64,000 bases of DNA from Labrys monachus (GCF_030814655.1 NZ_JAUSVK010000001.1:2871501-2935500); one strand, 5' to 3'; counted from the first letter of the stretch, positions 17,651-26,987 are shown. Made by a program: numbers and translations. The notes: a model not told the origin generated them from the sequence alone.

Positions 17651-18961
17651 ATGCTCGACCAACCCTCGAAAGTCCCGCTCATCGATATCGCCAAGGTCAG
17701 CCGTTCCTTCAAGAAAGGCAGCGGCAGCGATGTCGTCGTCCTCGACGACGTCGACCTCGCCATCAGCGGCGGCGAGATCGTCGGCCTTCTCGGCCGTTCC
17801 GGCTCCGGCAAGTCGACCCTGCTGCGGATCATCGCCGGCCTGATCGAGCCTTCCGCGGGGAAGGCCCTCTGGCGGGGAGAGCCGATCGACGGGCCGCCGC
17901 CCGGCATCTCCATGGTGTTCCAGTCCTTCGCGCTGTTTCCCTGGCTGACGGTGCTGCAGAATGTCGAGCTCGGCCTGGAGGCGCAGAGGGTCGAGCGGGC
18001 CGAGCGTCGCGAGCGGGCCCTCGCCGCGATCGACCTCATCGGCCTCGGCGGCTTCGAGAACGCCTATCCCAAGGAATTGTCCGGCGGCATGCGCCAGCGC
18101 GTCGGCTTCGCCCGCGCCCTCGTCGTCCACCCCGATCTCCTGCTCATGGACGAGCCGTTCTCCGCGCTCGACGTGCTGACGGCCGAAACGCTGCGCACCG
18201 ACATGATCGACCTGTGGATGGAAGGCCGGCTGCCGATCAAGTCGGTGCTGATCGTCACCCACAACATCGAGGAGGCGGTGCTGATGTGCGACCGCATCCT
18301 CGTCTTCTCCTCCAATCCTGGCCGCGTGGCACGCGAACTGAAAGTCGACCTGCCGCATCCCCGCAACCGGCTCGATCCGGCCTTCCGGCAATTGGTCGAG
18401 ACCATCTATGCGCTGATGACCAAACGGCCGGAGCCGCTTCTGCCGGCGGCCGCCGGCGTGGGTGAGAGCGGCGTCGGCATGTCCCTCAACGCCGTCTCCA
18501 CCAACCTGATGGCCGGCCTGATCGAGGCGCTCGCCGGCCCGCCCTATGACGGCCGGGCCGACCTGCCCGACCTCGCCGGGGCGCTCCAGCTCGAAGCGGA
18601 CGAACTCTTCCACCTCGGCGAGACGCTGCAGCTGCTCGGCCTCGCCTCCCTCAGCGAGGGCGACATCCTCCTCACCGAGGCCGGCAAGCGCTTCGCCGGC
18701 CTGGAGACGGACGAGCGCAAGAAGCTCTTCGCCGGGCAGCTCATCGCCCATGTACCGCTGATCGGCCTCATCCTGCGCGTGCTGAACGAACGTCCGAGCC
18801 ACGCCGCGCCGGCGGCCCGCTTCCGCAACGAGCTCGAGGATCATATGAGCGAGAGCTATGCGGAGGAGACCCTGGAGGCGGCGATCGCATGGTCGCGCTA
18901 TGCCGAACTCTTCTCCTATGACGAGCAATCGGAAACCTTCAGCCTGGAAGAAGCCGAATAA
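17651..18961 (+). CDS. ABC transporter ATPase, nitrate/sulfonate/bicarbonate type, with C-terminal AAA-associated domain
   Basis: The first 250 residues form an ABC ATPase with Walker A GRSGSGKST, Q-loop FQSFALFPWL, signature LSGGMRQRV, Walker B LLLMDEPFSALD and the switch histidine in VTHNIEEA. Residues from about 290 form the AAA-associated C-terminal domain (DUF-type winged helix) found in a subset of these importers. Such proteins normally have a permease partner next door, but none lies within this window. The ATG at 17651 follows GGAGACAGG. The substrate cannot be inferred. Confidence 0.9.
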   Translation: MLDQPSKVPLIDIAKVSRSFKKGSGSDVVVLDDVDLAISGGEIVGLLGRSGSGKSTLLRIIAGLIEPSAGKALWRGEPIDGPPPGISMVFQSFALFPWLTVLQNVELGLEAQRVERAERRERALAAIDLIGLGGFENAYPKELSGGMRQRVGFARALVVHPDLLLMDEPFSALDVLTAETLRTDMIDLWMEGRLPIKSVLIVTHNIEEAVLMCDRILVFSSNPGRVARELKVDLPHPRNRLDPAFRQLVETIYALMTKRPEPLLPAAAGVGESGVGMSLNAVSTNLMAGLIEALAGPPYDGRADLPDLAGALQLEADELFHLGETLQLLGLASLSEGDILLTEAGKRFAGLETDERKKLFAGQLIAHVPLIGLILRVLNERPSHAAPAARFRNELEDHMSESYAEETLEAAIAWSRYAELFSYDEQSETFSLEEAE

Positions 18962-19093
18962 TTGTCCGCATCCGGCCGTTCACGGGAGGCTTCACGCAAT
19001 CGGCGGCGCTTTTGACGCGATCGTTATGTAACGTGTGCCGCCGCCGCGCGTATATGACGAGGTAAGCACCCGCTGAAAATCGCGAGAAACGCC

Positions 19094-20038
19094 ATGCTCA
19101 TCCGCAATGCCCCCGACCTCACAGAAGCGCATGTGACGCCAAGGGAAGCCTATCTCGACCGCCGGCGCTTCCTCATCGGCAGCGCCGGTGCGGCTCTCGG
19201 CGCGGCTCTGCTGCCGGCCGCCGCCGCGGCGGCGCCGCTCGCCGGCATCAAGAGCCCTTACTCGACGACGGACAAGCCCAGCAGCCTGTCGGACATCACC
19301 ACCTACAACAATTTCTACGAGTTCGGCACCGACAAGGCCGATCCGGCGGCCTATGCCGGCAAGCTCACGCTGAGCCCGTGGTCCGTCAAGGTCGACGGCC
19401 TCGTCAACAAGCCCGGGACCTTCGCGCTGGAGGATTTCGTCAAGCACTACGCCATCGAGGAGCGCATCTACCGCCATCGCTGCGTCGAGGCGTGGTCCAT
19501 GGTCATTCCCTGGCTCGGCTTTCCGCTCTCCGAGGTGATCAAGCGCGCCGATCCCCAGGGCAGCGCCAAATATGTGGCCTTCGAGACGCTGGTGCGCCCC
19601 TCCGAAATGCCGGGCCAGAGCGCCTTCTTCCCCGCGCTCACCTGGCCGTATGTCGAGGGGCTGCGCCTCGACGAGGCGATGCATCCGCTCGCCATCCTGG
19701 CGACCGGCCTCTATGGCGAGACGCTGCCGGCCCAGAACGGCGCGCCGCTCCGCCTCGTCGTGCCCTGGAAATACGGCTTCAAGGGCATCAAGTCGATCGT
19801 GCGCATCAGCCTCGTCGAGAAGCAGCCGGCGACCTCGTGGAACATGGAGAACGCGCAGGAATACGGCTTCTACTCCAACGTGAATCCGCAGGTCGATCAT
19901 CCCCGCTGGAGCCAGGCGACCGAAAGGCGCATCGGGGCCGGCCTGTTCGCCGGGCGCCAGAAGACGCTGATGTTCAACGGCTATGCCGACCAGGTCGCCC
20001 AGCTCTATAGCGGCATGGATCTGAGGGCGAATTTCTGA
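19094..20038 (+). CDS. msrP: Periplasmic methionine sulfoxide reductase catalytic subunit MsrP
   Basis: MsrP (YedY) is a molybdopterin enzyme that reduces methionine sulfoxide in periplasmic proteins. The 314-residue precursor has a twin-arginine signal (DRRRFL at residues 22-27, then a hydrophobic stretch ending AAAAAA). The molybdenum ligand is Cys130 in [12 protein letters not shown]. The C-terminal part has the family sequence [18 protein letters not shown]. Its TGA overlaps the msrQ ATG by one base, so electron donor and catalytic subunit are coupled. Confidence 0.96.
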   Translation: MLIRNAPDLTEAHVTPREAYLDRRRFLIGSAGAALGAALLPAAAAAAPLAGIKSPYSTTDKPSSLSDITTYNNFYEFGTDKADPAAYAGKLTLSPWSVKVDGLVNKPGTFALEDFVKHYAIEERIYRHRCVEAWSMVIPWLGFPLSEVIKRADPQGSAKYVAFETLVRPSEMPGQSAFFPALTWPYVEGLRLDEAMHPLAILATGLYGETLPAQNGAPLRLVVPWKYGFKGIKSIVRISLVEKQPATSWNMENAQEYGFYSNVNPQVDHPRWSQATERRIGAGLFAGRQKTLMFNGYADQVAQLYSGMDLRANF

Positions 20039-20682
20039 TGAGCACGGCATCGGCCAGGACCGGCAGCGGGCCGCGCTTCGCAGTGCCGAACATTCCCCGC
20101 ATCCTCGTCTATGTCGCCGGCCTGCTGCCGGCCGCCTGGCTGTTCTATCTCGCCTTCACCGACCAGATCGGCGCCGATCCGGTCGCCCAGCTCGAATGGG
20201 GGCTCGGCCTGTGGGCGCTGCGCCTGCTGATCGCCACGTTGTGCATCACGCCGCTGCGCCAGCTCTTCAGGATCAACCTCTTGCGCTATCGCCGCGCCGT
20301 CGGCCTGCTGAGCTTCTATTATGTGCTGATGCACCTCTCTGTGTGGGTCGTGCTCGATCGCGGCCTCGATCTGCATGCCGCCCTCACCGATATCCTGCGC
20401 CGGCCCTACATCACCATCGGCATGGCCGCCTTCGTCATCCTGGTGCCGCTGGCGATCACCTCGAACAATTGGTCGATCCGCGAGATGGGCGGCAAGGCCT
20501 GGGCCAAGCTGCACAAGCTGGTCTATGCGGCCGTCGCGCTGGGCGCGCTGCATTTCATCATGATCAAGAAGGTCTGGCTGGTCGAGCCGCTGGTCTATGC
20601 CACCATCGTGCTGATGGTGCTCGGTTTCAGGCTCGCCTGGCCTTATACGGGCGGCCGCAAGAAGGCGCGCAAGACGGCCTGA
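20038..20682 (+). CDS. msrQ: Heme-binding membrane subunit MsrQ
   Basis: MsrQ (YedZ) is an inner-membrane b-type heme protein that passes electrons from the quinone pool or flavin reductase to MsrP. The 214-residue protein has about six membrane segments with conserved histidines in YVLMHLSVW and KLHKLVYAAVALGALHF. The start codon shares a base with the msrP stop (TGATG). With msrP it forms the cell-envelope methionine repair system, often induced by chlorine or other oxidants. Confidence 0.95.
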   Translation: MSTASARTGSGPRFAVPNIPRILVYVAGLLPAAWLFYLAFTDQIGADPVAQLEWGLGLWALRLLIATLCITPLRQLFRINLLRYRRAVGLLSFYYVLMHLSVWVVLDRGLDLHAALTDILRRPYITIGMAAFVILVPLAITSNNWSIREMGGKAWAKLHKLVYAAVALGALHFIMIKKVWLVEPLVYATIVLMVLGFRLAWPYTGGRKKARKTA

Positions 20683-20740
20683 CGCCCCGGGAGCGCGGAC
20701 GGGACTGCCGGCTCCCCGAAACTTTCCCGGAAATTTTCGG

Positions 20741-20769
20741 TTGCGCAAAGCTGGCGCTGCGCCTAACTT
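20741..20769 (+). promoter_or_regulatory. Candidate sigma-70 promoter before the leader ORF and ABC exporter
   Basis: TTGCGC and TAACTT are separated by exactly 17 bases, with a predicted start near 20777. A purine-rich ribosome binding site (AAAGGGAGGG) and a small ORF follow within 30 nt. The next large gene is the ABC exporter at 20984, implying a leader of about 207 nt that includes the small ORF. Confidence 0.45.
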
Positions 20770-20804
20770 TGGCGTAGGCGTCCATTGAGGAAAGGGAGGG
20801 TCAT

Positions 20805-20873
20805 ATGAAAATGTCTATGAGCTCCCGTCGCGTGTCGTCCTTCGTACGACCGTCAGAGATTCAGGCCCGCTAA
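20805..20873 (+). CDS. Possible 22-codon leader peptide upstream of the ABC exporter
   Basis: An ATG preceded by AAAGGGAGGGTCAT opens a 22-codon frame ending TAA. The peptide begins MKMSMSSRRVSS and ends RPSEIQAR; it is basic and serine-rich. It has a candidate promoter at 20741-20769 and lies 110 nt before the exporter start. Either a translation-based regulatory leader or a stand-alone microprotein would fit. I do not recognise it; conservation would decide whether it is real. Confidence 0.45.
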   Translation: MKMSMSSRRVSSFVRPSEIQAR

Positions 20874-20983
20874 GCGGAGCGTTTCTCTCCCAACCGAATC
20901 CCCCCTCGATACATAGAAAAGCGCGTCTCGCAGAGCCGTCGGCTTTTCCCCTGGAGACGGCGTTTCGCGCGCCGGTTGTCACC

Positions 20984-22777
20984 ATGACTCAGTCCCCCGG
21001 CAAGGCGGGCAGGCACGCGATCCTTTCCGTGCTGGCCTTCACCGTCCGGCACTGGCGCAGCCAGAAGAATCTCGTCGCCGCCATCGTCGCCGGCGTTTCC
21101 ATCGCCACGCTGAGCGAGATCGTCATTCCCATCTATGCGGGCAGCATGATCGACGCCGTCGCCCGGGGGCCGGGCGCGGGGGCGGGGGCCTGGCGCGCCC
21201 TCGGCGCCATGCTGGCGCTCGCCGCCGTCGCCGTCGGCTGCCGCCAGGCCTATTTTCTCGCCATCTCCCGGATGACGACGGCGGTGATGACGCAGGTCGC
21301 GGAAGACGCCTTCGCGCGGCTGCAGCGCTTCTCCACCGACTGGCACGCCAATAATTTCGCCGGTTCGTCCGTGCGCCGCATCACCCGTGGCATGTGGGCG
21401 CTCGACCTCCTGCACGACACCCTGCTCCTCGCCCTCCTGCCTTCGATCGTGGTGCTTCTCGGCTCGACCGTGGTGCTGGCGGCGCATTGGCCGCTGCTCG
21501 GCGCCATCGTGCTGGCCGGTACGGCTTTCTTCATCGCCGGAACGGCACTGCTGTCGCTCAACTACGTCGCGCCCGCCGCGCGGCTTTCCAACAGCTGGGA
21601 CACCCGCATGGGCGGCGCCCTGGCCGACGCGATCTCCTGCAACGCCGTGGTCAAGGCCTTCGGCGCGGAGGCGCGCGAGGACGCCCGGCTCGCGGGCATC
21701 CTCGCCAAATGGCGGGCGCGGACCACCCGGACCTGGATCTTCGGCACCAATTCGGGAACGGCGCAGAACGTCTTCCTCCTCGCCTTGCGGGCCCTCGTGC
21801 TCGGCTATGTGCTGCTGCTCTGGAGCCGCGGCGAGGCCGGCGCCGGCGACGTCGCGCTGGTGCTGACGAGCTATGCCATCGTGCACGGCTATCTGCGCGA
21901 CATCGGGATGCACATCCGCAACCTGCAGCGCTCGGTCAACGACATGGAGGAACTCGTCGCCTTCCATGACCAGCCGATCGAGGTGTCGGACAAGGAGGGC
22001 GCCGGCGACATCGCCGTTCCGGCCGGCCGCATCGCCTTCGAGCATGTCACCTTCCATTATGGCGGCCATGCCGAACCGCTCTACCGCGACTTCTCCGTCG
22101 CGATCGAGGCCGGCGAGAGGATCGGCCTGGTGGGACGCTCGGGCTCCGGCAAGACGACCTTCGTCAAGCTGATCCAGCGTCTCTACGATCTGAAGGCCGG
22201 CCGCATCACCGTCGACGGCCAGGATATCGCCGAGGTCACGCAGGCGAGCCTGCGTGCGAACATCGCCATCGTGCAGCAGGAGCCGATCCTGTTCCACCGC
22301 TCCCTGGCCGAGAACATCGCCTATGGCCGGCCGGGCGCGACGATGGCCGAGATCGAGCAGGCGGCGCGGCTCGCCAATGCGCACGACTTCGTCGTCCGCC
22401 TGCCGAAGGGCTACGGCACGCTGGTCGGCGAGCGCGGCGTCAAGCTGTCGGGCGGCGAGCGCCAGCGCGTCGCGCTGGCACGCGCCTTCCTTGCCGATGC
22501 GCCCATCCTCATTCTCGACGAGGCGACGTCGAGCCTCGATTCCGAATCGGAGCATCTGATCCAGGAGGCGATGGAGCGGCTGATGACAGGACGGACGACC
22601 ATCGTCATCGCGCATCGGCTTTCCACGGTGCGCGCGATGGACCGCATCCTGGTGTTCGACAAGGGGCGGATCATCGAGGAGGGCAACCACGCCAGCCTCA
22701 TCCGCCACACCGACGGCCTCTATCGCGGCCTGTTCGAGCGCCAGGCTCTCGAATTGGCGAAAGGATGGGCGGCCTGA
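20984..22777 (+). CDS. ABC exporter, fused membrane and ATPase domains
   Basis: This 597-residue half-transporter should dimerise in the inner membrane. Six membrane segments occupy about residues 20-330, and the ATPase domain follows: Walker A GRSGSGKTT, signature LSGGERQRVALARAF, Walker B ILILDEATSSLDSES and the switch histidine in IVIAHRLST. This is the MsbA/multidrug/lipid exporter class. The substrate is unknown. An MFS exporter follows 72 nt later on the same strand. Confidence 0.92.
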   Translation: MTQSPGKAGRHAILSVLAFTVRHWRSQKNLVAAIVAGVSIATLSEIVIPIYAGSMIDAVARGPGAGAGAWRALGAMLALAAVAVGCRQAYFLAISRMTTAVMTQVAEDAFARLQRFSTDWHANNFAGSSVRRITRGMWALDLLHDTLLLALLPSIVVLLGSTVVLAAHWPLLGAIVLAGTAFFIAGTALLSLNYVAPAARLSNSWDTRMGGALADAISCNAVVKAFGAEAREDARLAGILAKWRARTTRTWIFGTNSGTAQNVFLLALRALVLGYVLLLWSRGEAGAGDVALVLTSYAIVHGYLRDIGMHIRNLQRSVNDMEELVAFHDQPIEVSDKEGAGDIAVPAGRIAFEHVTFHYGGHAEPLYRDFSVAIEAGERIGLVGRSGSGKTTFVKLIQRLYDLKAGRITVDGQDIAEVTQASLRANIAIVQQEPILFHRSLAENIAYGRPGATMAEIEQAARLANAHDFVVRLPKGYGTLVGERGVKLSGGERQRVALARAFLADAPILILDEATSSLDSESEHLIQEAMERLMTGRTTIVIAHRLSTVRAMDRILVFDKGRIIEEGNHASLIRHTDGLYRGLFERQALELAKGWAA

Positions 22778-22849
22778 GCCCTTTGTCGCAGCCGGTCGTG
22801 CCCGGTCGCAACCGCCGGTCCGAAGCCGGCACATGCAAGAGGAGAAAAA

Positions 22850-24109
22850 GTGGGCACGGGCGGCGGATTTGCCGGAAGGCTCGGCGGCATCGGCGAAGCG
22901 TTCGCCGACCGCAATTTCCGCATCTACGCGGTCGGCTCCGTGCTGTCGTGGCTGAGCTTCTTCGTGCAGGCGGTGGCGGTGTCGTGGACGGCCTGGGAAC
23001 TGACGCATTCCACCACCTGGCTTGCCGTCGTCGCCCTGCTCGACATCGCGCCGAACCTCGTCTTCATCCCCCTGGGCGGCGTGCTGGCCGATCGCTTCGA
23101 TCGCTACACCCTGATGATGGTCAGCTATGTCGCGGCTCTGCTGCAGGCGCTCGCCTTGGCGGTTCTCGCCTATGGCGGGCTGCTCACCATCGAGGCCCTC
23201 GCTTTGCTCTGCGCCCTGCATGGGCTGATCCACAGCTTCAGCATTCCCGCGACCTATGGCCTGCTGCCGCGTTTCGTCGCGCGCGAGAAGCTGCCTTCCG
23301 CCATTGCCGTCGCGGCGGCCTTCACGCAGTTCGCGGTCTTCGCCGGGCCGGCGCTGGCGGGCTGGATCATCCTCCATTTCGGCGCCGCCGCGGCCTATGC
23401 CACCAATGTCGTCGGCTATGCCGTCTTTCTGATCTCCGCCTCGTTCCTGCGCACGCCCGTCGGCCATGTCGCGCCGGCGGCCAGCGGCCGCTCGATTCTC
23501 GGCGACGCCGTCGATGGCGTTCTCCATGTCGTGCGCCACAAGGGCATCGCCGCCGTGCTCGGCCTGATCCTGGTCGGCGACGCGATCACGGCCGCGCTCT
23601 ATCAATTGCTGCCGGCCTTTGCCGACAAGGTGCTCGGCGCCGGGGTTGCCGGCATGTCCACCCTGATGTCGGCAGCGGGGCTCGGCGCGACGCTCGCGGC
23701 GCTGCGCATCGCACATGGCGGCGCGGCGCGTACCACGGCGCCGGCGATCCTGCAGGCGTTTCTCGCCTCGTCGGTCGTGGTGATGGCGTTGATGCTGACG
23801 GAAAGCCTCGCTGTCGCCGCGGCGATCATGGCGCTCTACGGCCTTGCCGGCGAAACCTGGCGCACGGGAACCCTGGCGCTCCTGCAGATGTCGGTCGGCG
23901 ATGTGCAGCGCGGACGCGTGATGAGCACGCAGTTTCTGTTGCGGCGCGTCGCGGCCGGCAGCGGCACGCTGGCGATCGGCTGGCTGGCGGACCGGTACGG
24001 CCTGCGCCTGCCGATGCTCGGCGCGGCGGCGGTCGCCGTCCTCGCCTGGGGTGCCGCCTATCTGAACAGGACGCGCATGGCGGCGGCGTTCGCCACGCCG
24101 GCGCCATGA
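22850..24109 (+). CDS. MFS transporter, EntS-like (MFS_3) class
   Basis: The 419-residue protein has about twelve membrane segments, with the loop motif GGVLADRFDRYTLMM between segments 2 and 3. It resembles the MFS_3 subgroup, which includes siderophore and macrolide exporters. It starts from GTG at 22850 with AGGAG 5 nt upstream. It lies 72 nt after the ABC exporter and may share its transcript. No siderophore synthesis genes are nearby, so the substrate is open. Confidence 0.87.
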   Translation: MGTGGGFAGRLGGIGEAFADRNFRIYAVGSVLSWLSFFVQAVAVSWTAWELTHSTTWLAVVALLDIAPNLVFIPLGGVLADRFDRYTLMMVSYVAALLQALALAVLAYGGLLTIEALALLCALHGLIHSFSIPATYGLLPRFVAREKLPSAIAVAAAFTQFAVFAGPALAGWIILHFGAAAAYATNVVGYAVFLISASFLRTPVGHVAPAASGRSILGDAVDGVLHVVRHKGIAAVLGLILVGDAITAALYQLLPAFADKVLGAGVAGMSTLMSAAGLGATLAALRIAHGGAARTTAPAILQAFLASSVVVMALMLTESLAVAAAIMALYGLAGETWRTGTLALLQMSVGDVQRGRVMSTQFLLRRVAAGSGTLAIGWLADRYGLRLPMLGAAAVAVLAWGAAYLNRTRMAAAFATPAP

Positions 24110-24152
24110 CCGGCAATCCCGCGGGGCCGGGCGACAGGGAGGAGCGGCAGCC

Positions 24153-24872
24153 CTATGCCAGGACGATGCGCACCCGCCGGTTCTGCTTGCCCTTCTTCTC
24201 GATCTGGGTCACCGCGATGCGGCCGATCTCTTCGGTATTGCGGACATGGGTGCCGCCGCAGGGCTGCAGGTCGAGCCCTTCGATCTCGACGAGGCGCACC
24301 TGCCCCGATCCGCGCGGGGGTTTCACCGACATGGTCTTGACCAGGCCCGGATTGGCGTCCAGCTCGGCATCGGTGATCCAGCGCTCGGTGACGTCGGCGG
24401 CCTGGGCGATCATGGCGTTGACCCTGGCGGCGATGTCGTCCTTGTCGAGGCCGGCGTCCTGGATGTCGAAGTCGAGCCGGCCCTCGCCGTCTCCGATCGA
24501 GCCGCCGGTGACGGGAAAGGGCAGGGCGACGGAGAGGAGGTGCAGGGCCGTGTGCACCTTCATGCGGGCATAGCGGCGCGGCCAGTCCAGCGCCAGCTCC
24601 ACCTGGTCGCCGATCGCCGGATGCAGTCCTTCCGGCGAGAGGACATGGGCGACTTCGGTTTTCGCATCGTCGTTCCACACCGCATTGGTGACGGCGATGG
24701 TCCGGCCGTCGCCGAGCGTCATCACGCCGACATCGCCCGGCTGGCCGCCCCCCATGGCGTAGAAGACGCTCTGGTCGAGCAGGATGCCGCGTTCCGACAC
24801 GCCGAGCACGGTCGCCGCGGTCGATGGGCGGTAGGCGTCCTCGCGGAAAAGCAGTTTCGTCGCCATGGTCAT
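24153..24872 (-). CDS. Alanyl-tRNA editing protein, AlaX type
   Basis: AlaX proteins hydrolyse Ser-tRNA(Ala) or Gly-tRNA(Ala) in trans, preventing mistranslation. The 239-residue protein has the editing-domain zinc motif HTALHLL (HxxxH) and the downstream CGGTHVRNT, matching the AlaRS editing site. The ATG at 24872 overlaps the cysK TGA (ATGA); a second ATG two codons later at 24866 is possible. Coupling to cysteine synthase is unusual; it may reflect cotranscription only. It converges with the MFS gene. Confidence 0.9.
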   Translation of the reverse strand: MTMATKLLFREDAYRPSTAATVLGVSERGILLDQSVFYAMGGGQPGDVGVMTLGDGRTIAVTNAVWNDDAKTEVAHVLSPEGLHPAIGDQVELALDWPRRYARMKVHTALHLLSVALPFPVTGGSIGDGEGRLDFDIQDAGLDKDDIAARVNAMIAQAADVTERWITDAELDANPGLVKTMSVKPPRGSGQVRLVEIEGLDLQPCGGTHVRNTEEIGRIAVTQIEKKGKQNRRVRIVLA

Positions 24873-25906
24873 GCCCGCTCCAGCGGCGCTTCGATCGTCG
24901 AGCGATGCTCCAGCCATTCCGGTACAGGCAGGTTCTTGGACCGCATGAATTCGGGATTGAACAGCTTCGACTGATAGCGCGAGCCGTGGTCGCACAGGAT
25001 GGTCACGATGGTATGGCCGGGCCCGAGGTCGCGCGCCAGGCGGATGGCGCCCGCGATGTTGATGCCTGTCGACAGCCCCACGCACAAGCCTTCCTCGAGC
25101 AGCAGGTCGTAGACGAGCGGCACGGCCTCCTCGTCGGGGATCTGATAGGCGAAATCCACGGGCGCATCTTCGAGGTTCCTCGTCACGCGGTTCTGGCCGA
25201 TGCCTTCGGAGATGGACGAGCCGGAGAATTTCAGCTCACGGTCGGTGAACCAGGAATACATCGCCGCGCCCATCGGATCGGCGACGCCGATCCTGATGCG
25301 CCGGTCGATGGATTTGAGGCCGATGCCGGTGCCCGCAAGGGTGCCGCCCGTGCCGACGGAGCAGATGAAGGCGTCGACCTTGCCGTCCGTCTGCGTCAGG
25401 ATTTCCGGCGCCGTCGTCTCGATATGGGCCTGCCGGTTGGCGAGATTGTCGAACTGGTTGGCCCAGATCGCGCCGCCGGGCGCCGTCTTCGCGAGTTGTT
25501 CGGCGAGGCGGCCCGACACCTTCACGTAATTGTTGGGATTGGCGTAGGGCACGGCCGGCACCTCGACGAGTTCGGCGCCGGCAAGACGAAGCATGTCCTT
25601 CTTTTCCTGGCTCTGGGTCTCCGGAATGACGATCACCGTCTTGAAACCCATGGCGTCGGCCACCAGCGCGAGCCCGATGCCGGTGTTGCCGGCGGTGCCT
25701 TCGACGATCGTGCCGCCGGGCTGCAACCGGCCCCGCGCCACCGCATCCTTGATGATGTAGAGCGCCGCACGGTCCTTCACCGACTGTCCGGGATTCATGA
25801 ATTCGGCTTTACCCAGGATGGTGCAGCCCGTCAGTTCCGAAGCGCGCTTGAGGCGAATGAGAGGCGTGTGGCCGATAGCGTCGACGAGACCGGTACGGAA
25901 AGTCAT
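24869..25906 (-). CDS. cysK: Cysteine synthase A (O-acetylserine sulfhydrylase)
   Basis: This PLP enzyme makes cysteine from O-acetylserine and sulfide. The PLP lysine lies in NPGQSVKDRAALYI, and the phosphate-binding loop is seen as EGTAGNTGIGLAL. A later glycine-rich loop reads SVGTGGTLAGTG. At 345 residues it is longer than E. coli CysK, as in many rhizobial homologues, and cystathionine beta-synthase-like relatives are a minor alternative. It is first in a two-gene operon with alaX. Confidence 0.92.
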   Translation of the reverse strand: MTFRTGLVDAIGHTPLIRLKRASELTGCTILGKAEFMNPGQSVKDRAALYIIKDAVARGRLQPGGTIVEGTAGNTGIGLALVADAMGFKTVIVIPETQSQEKKDMLRLAGAELVEVPAVPYANPNNYVKVSGRLAEQLAKTAPGGAIWANQFDNLANRQAHIETTAPEILTQTDGKVDAFICSVGTGGTLAGTGIGLKSIDRRIRIGVADPMGAAMYSWFTDRELKFSGSSISEGIGQNRVTRNLEDAPVDFAYQIPDEEAVPLVYDLLLEEGLCVGLSTGINIAGAIRLARDLGPGHTIVTILCDHGSRYQSKLFNPEFMRSKNLPVPEWLEHRSTIEAPLERA

Positions 25907-26052
25907 GGCAATCTTGTCTATTCGTTTGAATGGGGGATCAACCTAACCCGTCTTTACCGCGCGGGATAGGGGGCGATCTCTCCTGTTCCCGGCCGATCGC
26001 TGCCCCGGATGGGCCCAACGAAGCGACGATCGGCGTGCAGCCATCGCCGTTC

Positions 26053-26291
26053 TTGCCAAGAAATTGTTTGGCCGTAAATTAATTCGGCGTAGGGATTTTT
26101 GTTTAATCATAATAATTCTTGTAATTCATTTGAACGAGGTTCATGGTAAATGCGTCGATAGATGGTCGTATGACTTAGCTTTTTGCACGAAAACTGCGAA
26201 CAGGCTGACAATATTCTTCCTGAAAAACGCGATTTCGACGGCCTTCGGTAGTTCGCGGGCAAGCAACGTTTTGTTTAAGAAAGGGTTTCCC
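26053..26291 (+). promoter_or_regulatory. Candidate promoter and long AT-rich leader of cspA
   Basis: TTGCCA (26053-26058) and TAAATT (26075-26080) are 16 bases apart, implying transcription from near 26087 and a leader of about 205 nt. The leader is distinctly AT-rich compared with its surroundings. Long structured leaders that change fold at low temperature are known for cold-shock genes. The rest of the gap (25907-26052) holds nothing I can identify. Confidence 0.5.
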
Positions 26292-26504
26292 ATGGCATCG
26301 GGAACCGTCAAGTGGTTCAACTTCCAAAAGGGCTTCGGCTTCATCGCACCTGACAATGGTGGCAACGATGCCTTCGTCCATATCAGTGCGGTTGAGCGGG
26401 CCGGCCTGAGCGAATTGCGCGAAGGCCAGAAGGTCGGTTTCGAACTCGTCGCCGATCGCAAGAGCGGCAAGATGTCCGCCGACAACCTCAAGGTCCTGGA
26501 CTGA
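26292..26504 (+). CDS. cspA: Cold-shock protein, CspA family
   Basis: This is a 70-residue single cold-shock domain, an RNA chaperone or single-stranded nucleic-acid binding protein. The RNP1 motif is KGFGFI and the RNP2-like motif is DAFVHI. The ATG at 26292 gives the canonical MASGTVKWFNFQKGFGF start; the reading frame stays open upstream to 26064, but that sequence is the leader rather than protein. Only some family members are cold-inducible; the long leader suggests this one could be. Confidence 0.96.
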   Translation: MASGTVKWFNFQKGFGFIAPDNGGNDAFVHISAVERAGLSELREGQKVGFELVADRKSGKMSADNLKVLD

Positions 26505-26622
26505 CCGGATCTGGTCTGGCCGGCATGTCGGCGGCGCTAGGGCCCGGCGACCATCATCGTGCCGCGGCGCGGGCTCTGCCTGCGCCGGGCGTTACTGTCG
26601 ATCGAGCGCATAGGAGGCCGGC

Positions 26623-26763
26623 ATGGCCAAAGAGCAGAAACGCGGCAATCGCGAGACCCGCAAGCCAAAGACCGCCAAGCCCGCCGCACCGGTCGTCGCG
26701 ACGAGCCTTGTCAGGGGAGCCCTGACGCCCGTGACCTTCAATACGCCGAAGAAGAAGGGCTGA
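26623..26763 (+). CDS. Small basic protein of 46 residues, unknown function
   Basis: The ATG follows a textbook ribosome binding site (AGGAGG, 6 nt spacing). The product starts MAKEQKRGNRETRKPKTAK and ends FNTPKKKG; it is highly basic and probably disordered. I recall similar short MAKEQKRGNRE-type proteins annotated in Rhizobiales, but I cannot verify this here. It lies 118 nt after cspA. An RNA- or ribosome-associated role would fit the charge, but that is a guess. Confidence 0.75.
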   Translation: MAKEQKRGNRETRKPKTAKPAAPVVATSLVRGALTPVTFNTPKKKG

Positions 26764-26987
26764 CGCCCCGATTTGCCGTCCGCATCCCTCCACGACACGG
26801 ATCGCGGCCCCTGAGGCCGCTATCTGCGTCCATCGCGAGGATGTCCCGATTCAGATCTTTTGAAGGAGTGCATCGCGGCCAACGACAGCGCACGCGTTGA
26901 TGCCACCGGCAGTCAGCCGGGCCTCGCACGTGTGTGCCAACAGCCGCCTCCGGCAACGTTCCGTGCGGTAGGATCAGGAGATACCGC

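Noticed and set aside
20870-23716. A 948-codon minus-strand frame across the ABC exporter and MFS genes
   Set aside because: It is a shadow of high-GC coding sequence, with no domain motifs.
26064-26291. Extension of the cspA frame to an upstream ATG
   Set aside because: The extra 76 codons lie in an AT-rich leader, and the canonical cold-shock start is at 26292.
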